Positions 60,275-64,000 of a stretch of 64,000 bases of DNA are shown piece by piece. Under the pieces are notes generated by a model, which saw only the letters and a list, made by a program, of their open reading frames with translations, was not told where the DNA came from and searched no databases. The translations under genes were made by a program, and so were the position numbers. Where the stretch lies: NCBI RefSeq assembly GCF_002355655.1, contig NZ_AP017569.1:558001-622000 (forward strand), written 5' to 3'. The DNA is from Halorubrum trapanicum (GTDB lineage Archaea > Halobacteriota > Halobacteria > Halobacteriales > Haloferacaceae). How positions within the stretch are numbered: the stretch's first letter is position 1; each line of letters opens with the position of its first letter.

Positions 60275-61513
60275 ATGAGCGATTCGTACGTGATCATCGG
60301 TGACGGTATCGCGGGCGCGTCCGCGGCCGAGACGCTGCGCGAGGAAGCGCCCGACGCCGAGATCACGGTTCTCACGGACGAGGGTGAGTCCCTCTACAAC
60401 CGGATCCTGATCAAGGAGTACGCGAAGGGGAAGCTCCCCGAGGCCCCGATTTCGATCCACGAAGAGAGCTGGTACGACGACCACGACGTCGACCTGCGAC
60501 TCAACACCGTCGTCGTCGACATCGACGTCGACGAGGACGCGGTACACACCCACGAGGGCGAGACGTTCGAGTACGACTCCCTCCTGCTCGCGGTCGGCGG
60601 CACGCCCCAGCAGCTCCCGGTCGGGAACGCGGACGCCGACGGGATCCACCACTTCTGGACGTTCCAGGACGCTCGCAAGATCAAAGAGAGCGTCGAGGGC
60701 GCGGAGAAGGGCGTCATCGTCGGCGCCGGGCTGCTCGGCATCGACTTCGCGGCCATCTGCGGCGCGCAGGACGTCGAGGCGAAGTACCTGATGCGCGGCG
60801 ACAACTGGTGGCGCTACGCGCTCTCCGAGGAGGGCGCGGAGATCATGCACGAGGCGATGCGCGAGCGCGGCGTCGAGCCCGTCTTCGGCTCCGGTGTGGA
60901 CCACTTCGAGGTCGACGACGACGGCTGCGTCGAGGCCGCGGTCGACCCGAACGGCGAGCGCTACGAGTGCGACTTCGCGGGCGTCGCCATCGGGCTGAAC
61001 TTCAACACCGAGTTCGTCGAGGACACGCCGCTGGAGCTCGACGACGGCATCGTCGTCGACGAGTTCATGCGCACCAACGTCGACAACGTGTACGCCGCGG
61101 GCGACATCACCACGTTCAACGACCTGATCCTCGGCGAGCGCGCGAAGAACGGCTCGTGGGGGTCGGCCAAGGAGCAGGGGACGATCGCCGCCCGCAACAT
61201 GGTCGAGTACGGCAGCGAGGCGTTCGAGTGGGTCTCCTCGTACTCGATCACCCACTTCGACTTCCCGTTCCTCTCCTTCGGCCACCCGACGCTCGGCGAC
61301 GAGTCGGTTGAGGCGACCACCGCCGAGGGGGAGTGGCGCCGCGTCGCGCTGAAGGACGGCAAGGTGGTCGGCGGGGTGCTCATCGGCGACCTCTCGCCGC
61401 AGTCCGCGTTCAAGCAGCTGATGCGCGAGGGGCGCGACGTGAGCGACCAGACGGACCGGCTCATGGAGCCCGGCTTCTCGGTCGACGACCTGGCGGCCCC
61501 GACCGAGCAGTAG
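60275..61513 (+). CDS. NAD(P)/FAD-dependent oxidoreductase, rubredoxin/nitrite reductase-like
   Basis: The 412-residue protein has N-terminal FAD motif YVIIGDGIAGASAAETLREE, an ESLYNRILIKEYAKGKLPEA segment, the NAD(P) motif GVIVGAGLLGIDFAAICGAQ and the FAD-closing VYAAGDITTFNDLI. It resembles the reductase subunit of NirB-type or rubredoxin reductases, transferring electrons to a small acceptor not encoded here. The ATG at 60275 is chosen over an upstream in-frame ATG because the FAD motif begins two residues later. Confidence 0.88.
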   Translation: MSDSYVIIGDGIAGASAAETLREEAPDAEITVLTDEGESLYNRILIKEYAKGKLPEAPISIHEESWYDDHDVDLRLNTVVVDIDVDEDAVHTHEGETFEYDSLLLAVGGTPQQLPVGNADADGIHHFWTFQDARKIKESVEGAEKGVIVGAGLLGIDFAAICGAQDVEAKYLMRGDNWWRYALSEEGAEIMHEAMRERGVEPVFGSGVDHFEVDDDGCVEAAVDPNGERYECDFAGVAIGLNFNTEFVEDTPLELDDGIVVDEFMRTNVDNVYAAGDITTFNDLILGERAKNGSWGSAKEQGTIAARNMVEYGSEAFEWVSSYSITHFDFPFLSFGHPTLGDESVEATTAEGEWRRVALKDGKVVGGVLIGDLSPQSAFKQLMREGRDVSDQTDRLMEPGFSVDDLAAPTEQ

Positions 61514-61585
61514 TCCGCCGACCCCGGCCCCGTCTCGGGGGGCGCCGCTCCCGGCGACGGACTCGCGGCCAGCGACGTGCCACGG

Positions 61586-61596
61586 TGCTTTTCACG
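61586..61596 (+). promoter_or_regulatory. TATA-like box of the PAS kinase gene
   Basis: TGCTTTTCACG lies about 23-33 bases before the ATG at 61619; an additional TTTATA directly precedes the ATG but is too close for a leaderless promoter. Confidence 0.45.
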
Positions 61597-61618
61597 GTCG
61601 ACGCGCTATCTCGTTTAT

Positions 61619-63802
61619 ATGTCACCCGGATCGCAAGGGCCTCCGGCCGGCTTCTTCGCCTCCTTCGTCGAGGGGTGTTCCGATCCGGTCGTCTCCGTCG
61701 ACCGGGAGGGGACGGTCGTCTACGCGAACCCCGCCACCGAGGCGGTTCTCGGGTACGACCCCGAAGACCTCCGCGGCCGCGACCTCGCCTCCCTCGTGGC
61801 CTCGGAGGCCGCGGACGGACGCGCCCGATCGGTCCGCGAGCGGTTCGCGCGGGTCGAGGGGCTCGACGACTGCGGGAGCTTCTCCGTTCCCGTCCGCCAC
61901 GCGAACGGGCACACCGTGACCTTCTCCGTCCGATTCCACGAACACGCCACCGGAGGCGACGGAAGCGGCGGCGTCCCCGACGGGGCGACCGGCGACCGCG
62001 ACGCCGTCTACACGGGGATCTTTCGCGACGGCGTCGACGAAGCCGGCGGAGAGACGCTGGAGACGTTCCGCAACCTCGTCGAACACGCCGGCCACGCCAT
62101 CTACATCACCGACGTCGACGGGACGATCGAGTACGTCAACCCGGCGTTCACCGACCATACTGGCTACGAGTCCGAGGAGGTCCTCGGCGAGACCCCGGAG
62201 ATACTCAACTCCGGCGAGATGCCGGACGAGTACTTCGACGCGCTGTGGTCGACCCTGCTGGACGGCGAGGTGTGGGAGGAGGAGATAATCGACCGACGGC
62301 GAGACGGCGAGCCGTACCGCGCCCACCAGACGATCGCGCCCGTGATCGGCGACGACGGCGAGGTGTCCCGGTTCGTCGCGATCCAGACGGACGTCACGGC
62401 GCGGAAGGCGGCGATGGGGCAGCTGAAACAGTACCGGGACATCGTCGAGCGGCTCGACGACCCCGTCCTCCTCCAGAACCGCGACGGGGAGTTCGAGCTG
62501 TTGAACGAGGCCGTAAGCGAGTTCGCTGGCGTCGACCGCGAGGCGCTGTACGGGACCGACGAGTTCGCGTTCATGGACGCGGAGACGGCGGGCGAGGTCG
62601 ACGAGCGCCGCCAGAGCGTGCTCGACGCCGAGGAGATGGCCGAGTACGAGGTCTCGCCGACGTTTCCGGAGACCGATCGGGAGGCGACGTTCAGCACGCA
62701 GCGGTACCCCTACTACGACGCCGACGGCGACCTCGCCGGCACCTTCGCCATCTGTCGGAACGTCACCGACCGCAAGGAGCGCGAACTGGAGTTGGAGCGG
62801 TACGAGCGCGCGATCAACGGCGCGACGGACCTCATCGCGGCGGTCGACCGCGACGGGCGGCTCCTGTTCGCGAACCCGCAGTACCGCGAGTACCACGGGC
62901 TCGAGGACCGCGACGTGACGGAACTGACGCTCGCCGACGTGGTCCCGGCCGACGGCTACGAGGACGTCGAGCGACAGGTGGAGCGCGCGCTCCGGGACGA
63001 GTCGGTGGAGTACCGGACGACGCGGACGCACCCGACCCGCGGCAGGCGGACGTTCGACGTTCGGTACTACCCGCTCGGAGGCCCGGACGACGGGGAGCCC
63101 GCCGGGGTCGTCGGCGTGCTTCGGGACGTGACGGACAGCGAGAACCGCGCGCGACAGCTTCGGGTCGTCGACCGGGTCCTCCAGCACAACCTCCGGAACG
63201 CGCTGACGGTCGTCCGCGGGCGGGCGGAACAGATCGCGGCGGGCGCCGCCGACCCCGCGGACGCGGCCGGGTACATCGTGTCGCGGGCGGACGACCTCTT
63301 GGAGACGAGCGAGAAGGCCCACCACATCACCGAGATACTGAGCGACGCGCCGGAGACCGAACCCGTCGACGTCGGGCGCGTCGCCCGACAGGTGGTCGAG
63401 GCGCGGACGACGGAGTTCCCGAACGCGACGATCGAGGCGTCGGTGCCGGACGACGGGGTCGCGACGGCGTCCGCGACGACCTGGCTCTCCCGGGCGATAG
63501 ACGAGCTGGTCCGGAACGCGGTCGAACACCACGACCGCGACCGGCCGACGGTCGTGGTGTCGGTCGAGGCCCGCTCCGACGCGATCGAGGTCCGCGTCGA
63601 GGACGACGGGCCGGGGCTGACCGGCATGAACCGAGACGTCCTCGTCGACGGGACGGCGGTCGACGCGCTGTACCACGGCAGCGGCCTCGGGCTCTGGCTC
63701 GTCTACTGGGTCGTTCAGCAGTCGGGCGGCGCCGCGGCGGTCGCGGACGCGGAGCCCCGCGGCACCGTAGTGACGCTTACCTTCCCCCGAGCCGACGACT
63801 GA
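61619..63802 (+). CDS. multi-PAS sensor histidine kinase
   Basis: The 727-residue cytosolic kinase has four PAS/PAC-type regions: PVVSVDREGTVVYANPATEA (near 20-140), YITDVDGTIEYVNPAFTDHT (145-270), PVLLQNRDGEFELLNEAVSE (275-395) and LIAAVDRDGRLLFANPQYRE (400-515). His523 lies in QHNLRNALTVVRG, the haloarchaeal H-box, followed by the ATPase domain with ELVRNAVEHHDRDRP and EDDGPGLTGMNR. No transmembrane helix or partner regulator is coded next to it. The signal is unknown. Confidence 0.94.
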   Translation: MSPGSQGPPAGFFASFVEGCSDPVVSVDREGTVVYANPATEAVLGYDPEDLRGRDLASLVASEAADGRARSVRERFARVEGLDDCGSFSVPVRHANGHTVTFSVRFHEHATGGDGSGGVPDGATGDRDAVYTGIFRDGVDEAGGETLETFRNLVEHAGHAIYITDVDGTIEYVNPAFTDHTGYESEEVLGETPEILNSGEMPDEYFDALWSTLLDGEVWEEEIIDRRRDGEPYRAHQTIAPVIGDDGEVSRFVAIQTDVTARKAAMGQLKQYRDIVERLDDPVLLQNRDGEFELLNEAVSEFAGVDREALYGTDEFAFMDAETAGEVDERRQSVLDAEEMAEYEVSPTFPETDREATFSTQRYPYYDADGDLAGTFAICRNVTDRKERELELERYERAINGATDLIAAVDRDGRLLFANPQYREYHGLEDRDVTELTLADVVPADGYEDVERQVERALRDESVEYRTTRTHPTRGRRTFDVRYYPLGGPDDGEPAGVVGVLRDVTDSENRARQLRVVDRVLQHNLRNALTVVRGRAEQIAAGAADPADAAGYIVSRADDLLETSEKAHHITEILSDAPETEPVDVGRVARQVVEARTTEFPNATIEASVPDDGVATASATTWLSRAIDELVRNAVEHHDRDRPTVVVSVEARSDAIEVRVEDDGPGLTGMNRDVLVDGTAVDALYHGSGLGLWLVYWVVQQSGGAAAVADAEPRGTVVTLTFPRADD

Positions 63803-63864
63803 ACCGCCGCCGTCGCGTTCGCGGGCCGAACGAACCGAACCGGGGCGACGCCCGCCGCGAAACG

Positions 63865-63874
63865 CTTATGATTA
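63865..63874 (+). promoter_or_regulatory. TATA box of the cut-off gene
   Basis: CTTATGATTA lies about 21-30 bases before the ATG at 63895. Confidence 0.55.
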
Positions 63875-63894
63875 ATCGTGTTATATGCTATCAT

Positions 63895-64000
63895 ATGTCA
63901 CTTAGAGACACCGGGCGACGGCTGCGGCTCCGACGCACCGGCCGCGTTCCGGCGGACGCGCGGGTTCGTCACTACGACGAACTGGACGACGACGAGCAGG
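63895..64000 (+). CDS. unknown protein, cut by window edge
   Basis: Only 35 codons are inside the window: MSLRDTGRRLRLRRTGRVPA then RVRHYDELDDDEQ. It is Arg-rich at the start, then acidic. It starts after a fair TATA box (63865-63874) with leaderless spacing and no other frame opens here, so a gene is likely; no family can be named from this fragment. Confidence 0.55.
   Translation, partial: MSLRDTGRRLRLRRTGRVPADARVRHYDELDDDEQ

Noticed and set aside
1-64000. Many long open frames opposite or out of frame with the called genes (for example 3128-4039, 8560-9213, 12209-14509, 37339-40275)
   Set aside because: In DNA of about 70% GC, antisense and shifted frames remain open; their products are Arg/Pro/Ala-rich, lack domain matches, and overlap genes with clear motifs.

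Overview
This window comes from a halophilic archaeon (class Halobacteria), most likely close to Halorubrum. The signs are very high GC, proteins rich in Asp and Glu, AT-rich TATA-like boxes about 27 bases before many start codons with no ribosome binding site (leaderless transcripts), and archaeal or haloarchaeal genes: Orc1/Cdc6, SBDS, RNase P component 4, transcription factor S, S6e, glpABC/glpK/glpX, and fused siroheme decarboxylase. About 60 genes are supported. It reads as ordinary chromosome; no insertion sequence, integrase, CRISPR array or rRNA was seen. The only RNA gene recognised is tRNA-Ser(UGA).

Layout. 1-4.5 kb: TraB-family membrane protein (cut by the window edge), ArsR-like regulator, bifunctional-nuclease-family protein, thioesterase, DUF123 and DCC proteins. 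4.1-7.5 kb: zinc-type ABC importer znuA-znuC-znuB with His-rich segments. 7.6-11.8 kb: YbaK-type deacylase, SBDS, small zinc protein, FG-GAP/ASPIC protein, DICT protein. 11.8-19.7 kb: glycerol catabolism, glpABC divergent from glpK and a putative glycerol permease. 20-21.2 kb: divergent Orc1/Cdc6. 21.9-29.6 kb: phosphoglycolate phosphatase, RNase P component 4, transcription factor S, Trm112-like protein, exosome-linked RNA-binding protein, CoA-disulfide-reductase-like enzyme, CoaD, gamma-glutamylcysteine ligase. 29.6-32.8 kb: heme/siroheme operon ahbAB-sirC-hemA. 33-37.9 kb: S6e, lipoate ligase family protein, 7TM histidine kinase overlapping an M23-like protein, thioesterase. 37.9-42.2 kb: two moeA genes (one fused to a binding-protein-like domain) and a PHP protein. 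42.7-50.5 kb: membrane and acidic unknowns, deaminase-PfkB kinase pair facing a BtpA protein, pterin dehydratase, P-loop ATPase. 51-61.5 kb: superoxide dismutase, tRNA-Ser, type I Idi, AAA ATPase with His-rich tail, methyltransferase, acetyltransferase, TspO, AI-2E family permease, FAD oxidoreductase. 61.6-64 kb: PAS histidine kinase and a cut-off gene.

The most unusual signal is non-coding. Four large intergenic gaps (near 21.2-21.8, 42.2-42.7, 50.6-51.1 and 55.4-55.8 kb) hold copies of one repeat family; the last is inverted. Each copy has the same ordered blocks, a hairpin inside a conserved GAGTC...GACGAGGCTGGGGAGG frame, and a long terminal stem opening CAGYCGCGAGG and closing CCTCGCGRCTG. 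The stems stay paired while their sequence changes between copies (compensatory changes), which points to a structured RNA or a folding mobile repeat. Three copies continue into arrays of exactly 57-bp units, each carrying a TATA-like TTTATAA. I know of no described family that matches, but could not search.
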